Positions 10,568 through 21,894 of a stretch of DNA of 64,000 nt are shown here, piece after piece; position 1 is the stretch's first letter, and the number at the start of each line of letters is the position of its first letter. Under the pieces are notes generated by a model, which did not search any database, was not told where the DNA came from, and saw only the letters and a list, made by a program, of their open reading frames with translations. A program made the translations under genes and the position numbers. This stretch comes from Agapetus fuscipes (lineage: Eukaryota; Arthropoda; Insecta; Trichoptera; Glossosomatidae). Location of the stretch: assembly GCA_951799405.1 (NCBI GenBank), contig OX637332.1:11723001-11787000 (forward strand), given 5' to 3'.

Positions 10568-11050
10568 TATAGATAATCTATAATCTAAGTTGCAAAGATA
10601 TATTCGTTTAAAGCTCTCAGATGTATGCCCACAAACCAACATGTGTAGTTCGCGCTTACAAATGCTGAATGTGTACTTACAAATAAAATCCAAATCTCAA
10701 ATGAACATAAGCCCCACAACTTTTGCCGACCTTCCCTGACACAGGGGTGACATTGGCAAAGTAAACCATTTTTTACAGTATGGGTGGTCAGCCTCATACC
10801 AACTTATAAGTGAAGGAATACGAATAATAAATTACATTTAAAATAAAAAAAGACCAACACCTTAAAATTAAATCTATCCAAAAAAAATCAAAAATTTCCT
10901 ATGCAAAAAATGTAGCAAATTAATAAACCAACATTAGAAATCAACATTGCAGATTTGCCGCCACTTTTTCCTGTTCTTGCATACTTCTTTCATTTCATCC
11001 AGAGTCGTAATCTTTTTCATACAAGTCCTCCTTTTATTATGACTCTGGAT
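10568..11050 (-). mobile_element. RTE-like LINE 3' end: RT C-terminus plus UTR plus T270
   Basis: Read on the minus strand: 11050-10933 encodes an RT C-terminus (see the separate entry), about 115 bp of AT-rich UTR follows, and 10815-10573 is a T270 unit ending in TAGATTATAGATT. This order is also seen at 24366-24930 (plus) and 55737-56216 (minus), which shows that T270 is the end of this LINE. Confidence 0.82.
10933..11050 (-). pseudogene. C-terminal scrap of an RTE-like reverse transcriptase
   Basis: Conceptual translation of the minus strand reads IQSHNKRRTCMKK, then LDEMKEVCKNRKKWR, ending ICNVDF and a stop. The same sequence, slightly diverged, ends the RTE ORF at 24372-24560 and resembles the complete tail at 61851-62520. 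In RTE-clade elements this is the region after the reverse-transcriptase domain. Only about 38 codons remain because the copy is truncated at its 5' end. It has no function by itself. Confidence 0.75.
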
Positions 11051-11069
11051 AATTAAATGGATATTAAGC

Positions 11070-11311
11070 GATTTAAAATAAAATTATATTTTTCTTAAAC
11101 GTAGTTTAATTTTCACAATAATATTTTATATCTCGAGCACTTTCGACCTTCAATACTCAGGTCATTATCAAGAGTATTGAAGTATTGAAGGTCGAAAGTG
11201 CTCGAGATATAAAATATTATTCTGAAAATTAAACTACGTTTAAGAAAAAATATATTTTATTTTAAAGAAAATGAATTTTCACTGTGTGAATACACAAACC
11301 CTACAAAATCT
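11070..11311 (+). mobile_element. Hairpin retroposon-like element, copy 1
   Basis: Two ~80 bp arms (TCTTAAACGTAGTTTAATTT to ACTCAGG, and inverse) surround a short loop. They are followed by a single-copy tail GAATTTTCACTGTGTGAATA...CCCTACAAAATCT. The element is flanked by the perfect direct repeat AATGGATATTAAGC (11056-11069 and 11312-11325). A second copy with a different, shorter flanking repeat is at 13728. Orientation is set by the tail. It encodes nothing. Confidence 0.75.
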
Positions 11312-11325
11312 AATGGATATTAAGC

Positions 11326-11943
11326 TTAGTAAAAATTCCGTTTCGTTAGCTACATCACCAACGAAACGTCGAGTGTTATGATATTCTTCACTAATGGTTC
11401 GTACAAATATACGTCTATTTATTTATTTCGTAAACAATGTTTACATCATCAGGCACAAAATATTACTTAATTAAAAACATCAAATTAGTGCATCGTTTCT
11501 CTTCTTGTACATAATCAAATTTTTGCTCACACCACCGTAACCATGTACAATTTATTTTGAATATTTTAATTAATCAATAATTACAGTAAAAAACGTTAAC
11601 AAATTATTTTGTAATAATTTGAGAGCAAAAAAACAGCATCTCTTATAAACACCGAAGTTTGTATGAAACGCAAAAACCGTTTAACCAAGAAGACCGCGAG
11701 AATTAATTTATGCGATACTTAATCAAACTTTGCCAACTTTTGTAAATTTCGCATCGATACCAAAACACAATGCAGCTGCTGCTGTGTATCGGTTTTATTA
11801 TGGTAGCTACTTGATTAAAACTTAAGCTCACTACTTACTTATTGACTCGTACTGCAGATAACCATTCAAAGTTACTAACTTGTTAAGTACTCCATTCAGA
11901 TAATCCAGTACCTACTCGATATATATCTACTCACTTGCATACT
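11326..11943. other. AT-rich sequence, nothing recognised
   Basis: Short random ORFs only. AATCTAATCTAATC at the right edge belongs to the next T270 copy. Confidence 0.4.
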
Positions 11944-12068
11944 AATCTAATCTAATCTAATCTAAGCTGCAAGGATATGTATCATTTAAGATTCATATCA
12001 AATGCATTCCCACAAGCAGACATGTATAATTTCGCGCTAACACATGCCGCATGTGGACCTACATTATA
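11944..12068 (-). mobile_element. T270 3' fragment, minus strand
   Basis: Starts with four TAATC repeats and runs to GCATGTGGACCTACATTATA, then ends abruptly. This is the 3' half of T270. Confidence 0.8.
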
Positions 12069-12089
12069 AACACATTTACACTTTTATTT

Positions 12090-12345
12090 ATTTCCTTAGA
12101 TAAAATTAACAGCACATGATGACGATGATTGTTCAGTTGTCTTTTTTCACTGACGTTATTTTGCCGCATCGTCGCTCCAAAGACGCTCCAAAATATTCGA
12201 TGAACAGATCGGACTTGAGACGTCTCGAAAGTGATTGCTGTCGGCAATCTCTCGAACAACGGAAGGCAATCGGTTCCATATTTTTGGAGCTGCTACTGCA
12301 CGCTCACGAAACACTGTTAAAGACTTGAGCAAAGGCTTCATTTAC
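12090..12345 (-). pseudogene. C-terminal fragment of a CR1/L2-like LINE protein
   Basis: The minus-strand translation contains RERAVAAPKIWNRLPSVVRE, which matches the family pattern (G.R.F..A.P..WN.LP..V). Compare FGDRAFRVAGPVEWNRLPP in LINE-1. It belongs to a different, older subfamily. No catalytic motifs are present, and the 5' part was lost. Confidence 0.65.
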
Positions 12346-12689
12346 CAATGTTTTGGCTCCTCTTTCCGCGTTGCGTAAAATAATTCGTCTGCTATTCAAA
12401 CCAGTTTGCTTGATGAGTTCCACAATTAAAACTCAATACGCTCTGGAGTCTACTGATCTGACACTGGGGTTGGACTGGATATATTGCAATTATTCAACAT
12501 TTTGGAGGGATAGTGGCGAGGCCTATGTCCGGCAATGGGCAAGTGTAGGCTGAGAGGATTTTAATGTTGTAATAATCAGTCATATTCTGTCCTCTATAAC
12601 ATACAAATGTCATAGCCCGAGCCTCTGTTGAGTTGTCTACACTAATTCTGTCTTTCCGTCAAAACTATTTTCAATCCATTACTTCAATA

Positions 12690-12880
12690 ACAAATTCACT
12701 TCTTTAATTAAACTTCACTCTTTTTTGTCTGCCCTTCTTCTTTCACATTTCCCTTCATATAATATTTATACCTGCATACTTGGTATTTCATCATCCATTC
12801 TTTCGACCTGTCCAAACCATCTCACCAAGTTTTTGTTGCGCTTGTACTTTCACATCCTTTTGCTGCAGCTTGCGTTTATT
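12690..12880 (-). pseudogene. Degenerate RTE-like LINE fragment
   Basis: Minus-strand translation with frameshifts gives VKVQ..., then VRWFGQVERMDD, then VYK and KGNVK. This parallels VKVQRSVMRWFGHTERMSED and KRVYKGNVTGK in the intact RTE tail at 61851-62520. It is heavily mutated and older than the other RTE pieces. Confidence 0.55.
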
Positions 12881-13374
12881 TTTACATATTCGTTTTGGGT
12901 CTACTTTAAAACACATGCATACAAAAGTTTTCGACTCTGACTAAAAAAATCACCGTTTAGAAGGTAACAAAGGCTGCAGTTCTTGTAACATATGCTTTGA
13001 TAAGGTCAAAGTATGCTGGTGAAAGTATCTCAAAAATATTAGCATTTGAACGGCACCTCACGGTATAGGATTTTTGTTAAATCCATACAAAAAACGTGTC
13101 CTACGCGTAGGTTTTCTCTGACGGATGAAAAAGAGCTCAGAGAGATACCTGCTCCGAAAGAGTAAAAATTAAGCATTTTAAGAATGACAGGGTAAGTGAG
13201 GGCCGTTGAATATTGTTAGTGATGGAGGAATGAGGATATATTTAAAGACTTTGCCTACTCCCCTGAAAAACTTGGAAACTTGTTTCGAAATGTTGCACTC
13301 CATCTTTCTGTAATAACTATAAATTAGAATTTTTAATTTGATAAAAAAATATCCGGAGGAAATAATTATAACAA
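12881..13374. other. AT-rich sequence, nothing recognised
   Basis: No repeat or gene could be supported. Confidence 0.35.
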
Positions 13375-13708
13375 GAATAATATTAGAATTTTTGTTTATG
13401 TAAGCGCTGTTTTTGTGTGACTCCCACCTCAAAAGCCTTCTGCGAGCTTTAGAAAGTAAAAGAAGTAAAACTGTAAAAACTAAACTTAGATTAGATTAGA
13501 TTAGATTAGTAGAAAGCGCCAATTCTCAAGAAAAACCAGTTTCTGTAAGTTTAGATAGAACTATGGTGACTGCTATACGAGTATTTTGGTAAAGGTAGAT
13601 TGTAATCCAGCGAAGAGCATATTTGTAAAATGTTTTTTTATGCTCTACCGGGATTTTAACTTCAACCACGAGTCCGAAGAGTTAACCACGAGACTACGGA
13701 CCGGTCAA
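13375..13708 (-). mobile_element. SINE-3 copy with a small internal insertion, minus strand
   Basis: Runs from the LINE-1-like 3' end (GCGCTGTTTTTGTGTGACTC) to the tRNA-like head (GAGACTACGGACCGGTC). Between GCGAGCTT and AGAAAGCGCC it carries about 60 extra bases ending in ACTTAGATTAGATTAGATTA. That looks like an extremely short T270 tail insertion. Confidence 0.75.
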
Positions 13709-13727
13709 AGGAACGTAAACTAAGGAA

Positions 13728-13964
13728 AATAAAATTATGTTTTCTTAAACGTAGTTTAATTTTCACAATAATATTTTATATCTCGAGCACTTTCGACCTT
13801 CAATACTCAGGTATCACTCTTGATAATGACCTGAGTATTGAAGGTTGAAAGTGCTCGAGATATAAAATATTATTGTGAAAATTAAACTACGTTTAAGAAA
13901 AAAAAGTTATTTTAAATAATATGAATTTTCACTGTGTGAATACACAAACCCTACAAAATCTAAG
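13728..13964 (+). mobile_element. Hairpin retroposon-like element, copy 2
   Basis: Same hairpin arms and same tail (GAATTTTCACTGTGTGAATA...ACAAAATCTAAG) as the copy at 11070. Here it is flanked by CTAAGGAA on both sides (13720-13727 and 13965-13972). The loop differs by a few bases. It sits 20 bp from the head of the preceding SINE-3. Confidence 0.72.
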
Positions 13965-13972
13965 CTAAGGAA

Positions 13973-15595
13973 CTTCAATAATAATCACTGGAACCCTTCT
14001 TGAGAGTAAGTTCGGATATCATTGTACAAAATGAAAAAAGATTAAAAGCGTATAGTTGTCACAAAAAAACTATACACTAAGTTATATTGTACGTGTACGT
14101 ACATTTGAAGACCACTAAGCTAAAAAAAATTAAAAGCTTTCCCTGGTTTCTGATAGTTCGTAAGTATTTTTTTCTTATGAGAGGCTTGAGGATGATTTTG
14201 TGTAGTAATAATTATAATCATACCATCATTTATAAAAATACAGATTTCAGTCTACATCTTCAAAAGAATTGCATAAAACTAAAATTAGTATATTCAATAA
14301 TAAAATCTTATTCATTGGGTGAAATGAAACTGTACGAAAAAGATAACTAAACTTTTTACCATAGAAAAGCACTGCTTTAAAGAATGAGCCTGTCATATGC
14401 AGCGTAAGCAACAGAGTGAACAGTTACATAAATCCAACAAAAAATCATAAAAGTGAACACATAATACAAGCACCCTAACTTTTGTTCAACTTCGGTAGGA
14501 TGCAAAAACATATTAAGCATCCCCCGTATGAATGCGGAACTGTGAGAAAGGTGCGCCATACAACAAAATGTAATGTAGCAACCAGACACTAGGCACTAGA
14601 ACTACTACTCGCGTACTATTAATTACATCTGCGAATGGAAGACTTCCACGCTGTTGGCGTTTTTTTACAATGTTTCACCGTGAAAGAATTATTCATAAAT
14701 ATTTTAAACAAACTTTGTGGTATGTATTCAGTTATATTTTTTTAAAAGATGAACAAGCAACTATGTTTCAAAAGTTTCACCCGTTCAAGCATACTGTTAT
14801 GATTTGACGTGGAGTTCGCTATTTACATTTATTTAACAAGATGTATTTTTCACAATAAAGGTTACAATGCACTGTTCACTCTTCACTCTATGCTTATAGG
14901 TCTTCGCTTAACAATGGTCTAAGTGACTCTGTCTGGCCCACAATACCTTCGCTCGTATTTATATGGGCGGCAGGGACGATTCTTGCATGTTCTCGAACAT
15001 GGTAGATACTTCCACTTGGATTGTTCGACACTATACCAGAGACATCGCACACACCAATCAGCGTGCCTAGGCTCACGTCTACATCAACTCATACGTTGTA
15101 ACATTACATATATATTATTTTGTACCAATATTGAACATTTGAGAACAATCCATGTATTATGTGAAGTAGATCTCTGTACAAGTACAAAGCCTTAAGGACA
15201 AGTTTTATTTTTATTTGCCTGGTGTACAAATCGAACTTAATAAAATTTATTCTACAGGTGAAAGTCAGACTCATGAATTTCATTGGGGGCAATTTAATTT
15301 ATTTTGTACCACAGATATTTTTTTCACAGTTATGAAATAAACCTAAATCGAATTTTCCTTACAATTTATTGGATATCCTTGAGCAACATGTAATACTTGT
15401 CATCTTGCAAGCATTTACTCAACGCTACGTGCTCGTAGTCGGAGGGTCGTGGGCTTGATTCACCGATGAACAAAAATTGCTCTTCACTGAGTTCAAAAAT
15501 ATATACTATTTTACAAAAATACCGGACTTGTTTGTATGATTGACGCGTTTTAGAGCGACGACCAAGCTTGCAGAAGACCAAAGAAATCATTCTTA
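13973..15595. other. Mostly AT-rich, unassigned; GC-richer 14900-15090
   Basis: 14810-15090 contains AATAAAGG and a GC-richer stretch (GTCTGGCCCACAATACCTTC, CACACACCAATCAGCG) that may be part of an unrecognised retroelement or host sequence. No coding potential was found. Confidence 0.3.
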
Positions 15596-15646
15596 TCTAA
15601 ATCTAAGCTGCAAAGATGTATATCATTTGAGATTCATATTAAGAGC
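15596..15646 (-). mobile_element. T270 tail fragment, minus strand
   Basis: CTAAATCTAAGCTGCAAAGA followed by TATATCATTTGAGATTCATA matches about the last 50 bp of T270. Confidence 0.65.
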
Positions 15647-15842
15647 GCTCTCGAATATTTTTAATTTTAAAATCTGCGTTCGCTTAATACCTATCTATGC
15701 CACAGCCGCGCGCTCGGAGCTCTTCCTTTGTAGTTTTTGAAAGGTACGTATATTAACTTATAATATCTGTGGACTAGAAATTATTTTAACCAAAAAAGAC
15801 ATATATATATATAATATGTCTCAACTTACTTACGAAAATGGT

Positions 15843-15924
15843 CATTAGTAATAAAAATAACAAAGAACTTCACAGTTGCATTTCATTAGTAATAAAAATA
15901 ACAAAGAACTTCACAGTTGCATTT
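15843..15924. repeat. Perfect 41 bp tandem duplication
   Basis: A 41 bp unit starting CATTAGTAATAAAAATAACA and ending CAGTTGCATTT occurs twice without a gap (15843-15883 and 15884-15924) with no visible mismatch. It is a recent local duplication. Confidence 0.9.
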
Positions 15925-16535
15925 CCATGTGTACAAAAAACTCGGCACAACGAAAAAAAAATCTTGAATGTTGGTGCCATTTCAAATAACGGGTGCCGAC
16001 TAGACCGGAAATAACTAGAGTTGACAGATAACACACGTTATAAATATTGTGATCGCCAAAGTCGTGGCAATATTTCTTATTTCATATGTTAACTTTATCA
16101 CTCATTTCATTATAACCACTGTGACAGGAGAGAAACGCAAGTGGAAGCATGTCGCTGCCTTTGTTCTTGTTTGCCGTAGAGACCATTAAGCTAATTTTAC
16201 ATGAGCAATTTTTGCATGTGTACTGGACCAATGTGTCTTATGAAAACAGGAAATTGATTTCAAAAATATTTAAAACAACTCTCACATTACGAATTTTACG
16301 CTTATTCTTAGCTCAGATTGTGAAGAATTTTATTCTTATGACAACTGCAGTATGTATCAAATCAGCACGTTAGTTTCCGCTCCTCTATGTTATTACTCAT
16401 AGTAGCTTGCAGTACACTTTTTGGCAGCCATTTTTTTATGCCGGTCAGATAGACTCAACCTTTTCCATCCTTCAATATCAAAACTAAAAATGTTCAACAA
16501 TAAATCAATAGTTTCGCAAATTATATTTTTAGTAA
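15925..16535. other. AT-rich sequence, nothing recognised
   Basis: A 74-codon plus-strand ORF near 16150 has no recognisable domain, and I do not call it a gene. Confidence 0.35.
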
Positions 16536-16700
16536 TAATAATATCAGGATGATTTTTGCGAGCGCTGTTTTTGTGTAAATCACACCCCAAGAGCCCCCAG
16601 CGAGCTTGGTCGTCGCTAAAGAAAGCGTCGATTCTCAATCAAAACCAAGTTGCTGTAGGGCTGGATGAACTTTGGTGACGGGTCTTGGTAATGGTTTGTG
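16536..16700 (-). mobile_element. SINE-3 3' part, minus strand
   Basis: Starts with TAATAATAATATCAGGATGA (tail), then GCGCTGTTTTTGTG, CCCCAGCGAGCTTGGTCGTC and GCTGTAGGGCTGGATG. The tail and 3' end match LINE-1. Confidence 0.78.
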
Positions 16701-17032
16701 TATTTCCACTTTATTAATTCATTAGAACTTTGAAAAACATTAAATAAAAAAAAAACAAGTTTTTAGTTACTCGTAAGCGTAACTACAGATGTTATGGATA
16801 TGTGAAGGTTCCAAGGAATTTTATGAAAAAAGTGGTCCAAATAGTGCATACACGCAGAATTTCTTAGTAAATATTTAGTTTTTACATACTGTAAAATTGC
16901 GTTTCCTTTCTCGCAATTTCGCTTTCTTGATGACTAAAATTATTTTTTAGCGTAAAATCCGTAGGAAGTAGAATGTCGACCGATTATTTCTAAAATAGTA
17001 ATAATAAATTTCTAAGTAAAGTATCAAAGTCT

Positions 17033-17230
17033 TAATCTAAATTAAAGTTGCAAAGATATATATCATTTCAGATTCATATTAAATACATTCCCACAAGCAC
17101 ACACATAGAAGTTGAACATAAGCCCTGCAACTTTTGCCGACCTTCCCAGAAACAGGGGTGACATTAGCAAAGTTAACCATCTTTGTACAGTATGGGTGGT
17201 CAGCTTCATACCAACCTATAAGTCAAGGAA
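17033..17230 (-). mobile_element. T270 copy with internal deletion, minus strand
   Basis: Both ends are present (TAATCTAAATTAAAGTTGCAA and AGTCAAGGAA). About 50 bp is missing between CACACACATAGAAG and TTGAACATAAGCCC. Confidence 0.8.
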
Positions 17231-18109
17231 TGTATTATTAAGAAATTGTTGATTGCAAAAAATAATATTTTTGTAAAAATGTAACATGGAAAATCGTAAA
17301 ATGTGCTCGCTTCGAAAATGTTGCATATCACTTGCCGAGTTTTTTATGAGCGAGTTTTAGCTAAAAAAAAAAAGTGATGCAGCTCCGTCCTCTGTGGGCC
17401 TCGGAGGCGGTCTGCGGATTTACGCCGCGAATCTCGCATTTAAAAGCCATTTGTAAAATAATAATAAAAAATACATCTTGTGAAATTAAAAATTTGAAAA
17501 AAAATACAACTAAGCTCAAGATTATATTGTTTAATATTTGAAAATAATTAGGCACAAATAACCATTTTTTGAGATTTTATTCGAAGATACAATGTACACT
17601 TTTTTGTCCGTTTTTGCTTCTAGATTTTTTTTTTTTAATTCAGTTTTCTTCATCTGAATCACATTTTAAATCACACCACAAACTAAAACAGGATATAAAG
17701 TATATTTGTCATTTTTTTTTAGATTTCAAAACACCACCAATTTACAGAAAAACTGGTTCAAAAATTGTATGTTTTCCACTTACCGCAAGAAGGTGTTCGT
17801 AATTTTTATTTTTTCAAGTAATAAAAGCGTTTATAGACATATATTATTTGATGCATATTGCAAATGAAATGTTTAACTAACACTTAAAGTTATCAAAAAT
17901 TTATATTTGTCCATATTTATTGAAAAAAAACCACGTCAAAAACTGTGTTTTCGAGAAATTTCCTAGCACCCTCTTAAATGCATTCCAACAAGCAGACACG
18001 TAAATCATTTTTAACTCAAAAAAAGTACAAGCTTACATAGCACACAAACCTACAAGTAAACATAGCATACTAATGAAAATGAATGAAATTCATCCCGGTG
18101 TATATTGGG
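17231..18109. other. AT-rich sequence with a T270 scrap
   Basis: 17975-18015 (TTAAATGCATTCCAACAAGC) resembles the middle of T270. The rest is poly(T)/poly(A)-rich and unassigned. Confidence 0.35.
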
Positions 18110-18345
18110 CAGCCATGAAGGTGTAATACTTGTATTATTCTTACAAGCGGGCGTCGAATGTCGGGACAATGGGGCGGGGAGCGCAGAAGGACCGCGCGCG
18201 CCCAGCACTAGGGCCGCGCGGCTTTGTCCTCGGTCCCACACACGCTTTTTGTGCCGGCGCGTCTCCCTGCTTTTCACGACGACACTTTTGTCTGCCCGCC
18301 ATGCCTGCCCACCTCACCACCTCGCCACCTCCTCACCCTACCACT
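18110..18345. other. GC-rich, CpG-containing island, unassigned
   Basis: Rich in CG dinucleotides (GGACCGCGCGCGCCCAGC, GGGCCGCGCGGC, GTGCCGGCGCGTC), unlike the surrounding AT-rich DNA. It carries no known repeat from this window. It could be a host regulatory or 5' exon region; ORFs of 75-93 codons in several frames reflect the base composition only. Confidence 0.35.
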
Positions 18346-18395
18346 ACACACTGCACTCTTAACAAATTATTACATCTAGGGAAGGGCGAAAAAAG

Positions 18396-18664
18396 TTTTT
18401 TTTTTTTTTAAATAGATTTGTGAAGAGGAATGCAATTCACCAAACTATTCTGCCTAGCCAGAAACAGGTTTTAATATCATTAGTTAATAATTCATTATTG
18501 CTTTTGTTAATGAATTATTAATTAATAATTACCCAATAACATCTGTAAAACCAGGGTCAAAGTTATGGTCAAATGGCCCAGGCGGGGATCGAATCAACGT
18601 TACTCTATTCCAAGCACGCTAGAAAGATCAGCCCACTTGGCCCCCTCGGCCATAACACCGACAA
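18396..18664 (-). mobile_element. SINE-2 copy, minus strand
   Basis: Poly(T) at the left is the poly(A) tail, then AGATTTGTGAAGAGGAATGC and the AT body. The head reads AGGCGGGGATCGAATCAACG (B box) and CACTTGGCCCCCTCGGCCAT (A-box region). Full length. Confidence 0.85.
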
Positions 18665-18687
18665 ATATATTCATAAAATAAAACTTA

Positions 18688-19150
18688 GTCCAGTCGATAG
18701 CTTAGTTGGTAGAGTGCGTGCATTCCACACCGAGAGCTCGGGTTCGAATCCCACCGAAACGTAACTAGCTACACAAACAGTGAAACTCCTTGCCGCGCTA
18801 TCTTCAAAAGGATTCTTTATTTTATTTTTTTACAGGTAAGGGGGCCGGCCTCACGCCAACCACTCGACCAACGCTCGCGAGGGTGTCAGAAATGATTTAT
18901 TGTTTCGGTGCTTATTTAAAAAACCAAAAGAAAATACCGGCAAGGTTTACTCAGGCTTCACAAGAAATGATTACCAGCCCCCTCGGGAGCTGGGAAATCC
19001 CTACTTCAACGCAAGTGGTTGGCATAAGGCCGGCCCCCTTACCTGTAACAATTAATAGGTTCCACTCGCCACATGCCAAACCCTTAGGGGTTAGGGCGGC
19101 AAGAATTTGCACTCTATGTAAAGCTTGGTTTCGCCTTGCCTTTACGTAAA
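18688..19150 (+). mobile_element. SINE-1 interrupted by an inverted SINE-1 3' end
   Basis: The head at 18688-18757 has TAGCTTAGTTGGTAGAGTGC and GGTTCGAATCCCACCG (A and B boxes). At about 18758-18878 there is a minus-strand SINE-1 3' end (TAGCTACACAAACAGTG, TTACAGGTAAGGGGGCCGGC). Then the plus-strand body resumes at CGAGGGTGTCAGAAATG and runs to TTTCGCCTTGCCTTTACGT. A second SINE-1 inserted in reverse, or a twin-priming-like event, would explain it. A 119-codon ORF across it is not a gene. Confidence 0.75.
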
Positions 19151-19554
19151 CTGAAATATTAAATATAAGTGCGTGGTGCAGTATTTTGTTGATATTCTTC
19201 TGTATCCGCAGGAAAGGAGTCTCGCGCTTTGGTCATGTGATGGGATGCAGGAGGTACTTATTATGGAAGAAAAGATTGGGAACTGTTGGATAGGTCGGAA
19301 ACTTTTATTTTTGGAACTTTCAAGAGTGCTGCGAGTAGTCGAGGTCGATCGAAACTTACGGGGAAGAAAAAATGAAAAAATAATTTATTTTTTACGCGTA
19401 CCTCTGTTTACTTTATTTTTTTATAAAAAAAAAACAGAAACGTTTTCGATCCCTAGACCATCATAAATATCAACAAGGATAGTTTTTTTAACAAATTCTT
19501 GATGAACTTCTCATAATTAAACCATTTTCACTTCAGATAGATATAGGGTAAAAA

Positions 19555-19905
19555 AAGAATGTAATTTGAAAGAGGATGTGAAAGTTAAAGTACAAAAGAA
19601 TGTGATGAGATGGTTTGGGCATGTGGAAAGAATGAATGATGATAGACTGACAAAGTATGTATACAAAGAAAGTGTGAAAGGAAAAAGAGGGAAGGGACGA
19701 CCGAGAAAAGTATGTAGTGATCAGATTGAGGAGATTGTGAAAGAATGGGATAAACAAAGTGAGCGTAAAAGAAGAAAATGCATGAAAAAGGTGATGGATA
19801 TGAAGGAATTGAAAGAGGTATGTCAGGATAGGAAAAAATGGAGGCAACTCTGCAGAGGCTCTGGCCACCCCTAGCAGAATGGCGACAGAGTTACAGTTAC
19901 AGTAT
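19555..19905 (+). mobile_element. RTE-like LINE, 5'-truncated 3' end
   Basis: Ends 30 bp after the stop codon with ACAGAGTTACAGTTACAGTA, a short tandem tail. This subfamily has almost no 3' UTR, unlike the one carrying T270. Its closest relative here is 61822-62520. Confidence 0.78.
19566..19874 (+). pseudogene. C-terminal 102 codons of an RTE-like reverse transcriptase
   Basis: The reading frame is open and contains VKVQKNVMRWFGHVERMNDD, KGKRGKGRPRKVCSDQI and WRQLCRGSGHP. RTE-clade proteins have this MRWFGH...RGRGRPR..W.D.I pattern downstream of the reverse-transcriptase domain, probably an accessory nucleic-acid binding region. The first codon used by a simple ORF finder is TTG; the real frame begins upstream in lost sequence. 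It has no catalytic YADD or endonuclease part. It is a dead fragment that happens to be uninterrupted, so fairly young. Confidence 0.8.
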
Positions 19906-21049
19906 AGATATCAGTTCTACTACGAATAGTAGATGGATCAAGGAAACCTTAAAGATCGATTAATTATTTATTAGAACAAGATTATATTTGGATGAAACAT
20001 TACAGTTTTAGAAAATATTTATGTCACAAAAATATCAGATAGTGTCTTCTTGATAATGACGTGAACAAGTCGAAAGTACTTGAGGTAAAATAAACTCTCA
20101 ATTTGTGAAAATAAAACTTTTTTTTTAAGTTTTTATAATTTCTTATAAAATATCATGTTGTTGTCGAATTGAGATGAAATTTAGTAATGTCAAAAAATAC
20201 TATAGGTAGATGTTCTTTTAAGAGAATCAACATTTCTACATCACTAAAGCAGACTACAACATCCATTACGACAATTCACGATGGCTACCCTCAGTTTTTA
20301 CAAATGACTATACATACGTTGGCACTGTAACTACCTTCATTGTTTTACTACAGTTTTACTCTTTTTAACTTTTTCCTTGTATGAGAGTTTCTTTGTTTTC
20401 AGTTTTATTTTAGTAATTTTTATTTATTTGAAAATCACCTAAGGCCAGAACTGAAGTTCGTGATTGTTTTTGTTTCAGATTGTGTCTATGAATAATTTAA
20501 GAGAAAAAATATCTTCTTTCAAAGCAATTAAGATACGGTAAAATGTAGAGCATAAACTAACGTTAATGATTATTTTAACATTTATTAACTTTTCGGGTTA
20601 TTATTTTTCATTTTAAGGTGGTTATGATGTGATTTCTAAAATAAAATCCCTATAGTTATAAGATCCTACGGCTTTTAGAACTGTAACTTTGTTGCCTTTT
20701 CGCTGGAGATAGTCAAAGCCACTTCAGAGTTGCCTTCGCTTCTCTTCTCCTTAAATAATACCTCCTCCAACTTATTACTATCCATCACATTTTTACTATT
20801 TTCCCTTCTTATACAATTGACATTGAGGATAGACATTTTTAAGATGCTTAATAAATTGTTTTTTCAAATATATGCTGAAATCAGAACATAGTCAGAATTT
20901 CACTATACTCCAGGAAATAATTTTGTACGCATCACGATTTACATTGGAGGAATATTCCACCGTGTCATATCTGCAATCTCTTCACATCATGCATGCATCA
21001 TCCGCGCAAAACTGGAATGCGGATTCCTAACTGTGCATGCATTTGTTCG
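19906..21049. other. AT-rich; contains a third relic of the hairpin element
   Basis: 20040-20135 reads CTTCTTGATAATGACGTGAA, AGTCGAAAGTACTTGAGGT, TGTGAAAATAAAACTTTTTT. This is one arm of the hairpin element at 11070 and 13728 in diverged form. The remainder is unassigned. Confidence 0.45.
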
Positions 21050-21212
21050 AGTACTGCACCCAAGTATACAACTTCACTCTGAAACTCAACCACAACCATA
21101 CGGAAAACAAAACTCTCTCTTGGTGGGCTGTTCTAGTTTCCATATATTTTTCAGTAAACGCCGTGGTTGAGTTTTGGCGTAGAGTTTTAGACTTGGGGTA
21201 GTGAGTATACTA
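21050..21212. repeat. Inverted-repeat element related to 985-1230
   Basis: The left arm CACCCAAGTATACAACTTCA...ACTCAACCAC faces the right arm GTGGTTGAGTTTTGGCGTAG, AGACTTGGGGTAGTGAGTATAC. About 60 bp lies between the arms. Likely a MITE relic. Confidence 0.5.
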
Positions 21213-21557
21213 GCGAGGCAATCAATACTGTGGGAATTCAACCTAATATGAGTGTGTGACTGTTATCTCATTGCGACAGTAGGCACACATTCCACTTGTC
21301 CATCCAAACACACATTTCATAAAGTCGGGATGATCATTTAAACAAATTTGAATAAATGTATGAGCGTGCAAAGATTTGTTTAAAAAAAAACATTGTGCAA
21401 CTGGAATTCTCATCCACATATTTTTAAATAGATCCAATGACGTTGACTGCATTCACAAATTTAAAAAATACGTCGGTCAAAGGTTTTATTTTTCTCCTTA
21501 GTCTGGAAATGATCTACAAGAGAATTAAAATAAGTGGCAAGGACATATAATAATATT

Positions 21558-21745
21558 CAGGGATGTAAATTTAAAACACGCTCACAAGTAGCACATAAAA
21601 TTTCGCGATTACTAATGCTACACGATTAGTTAAAAATTAAAACCTAAGCCTCAAAGGACCAAAAAACCTTGTCTTCTTGTCGACCTACCCTGAAACAGGA
21701 GTGACTTTAACTGAATTCGTAATGCTTCCAGATATTATTGCGACT
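21558..21745 (-). mobile_element. Diverged T270, minus strand
   Basis: CACGCTCACAAGTAGCACATA, TCGACCTACCCTGAAACAGG and AGTGACTTT keep the T270 order with many substitutions. Confidence 0.55.
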
Positions 21746-21894
21746 TCAGAAAAGCTTTACAATTTAGTCGTTTTTGATAGTCCATCTTCTTTAGAACCAT
21801 GGTATTAGCCTAATGTCTCAACTTCAAAGTAGTTTCATAAATTCTTGGACGGGAAATAAAAAACCACATCCAAAATACGAATGCACCATGTCGA

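Noticed and set aside
18790..19149. 119-codon ORF
   Set aside because: Runs through sense and inverted SINE-1 pieces; no domain, no gene structure.
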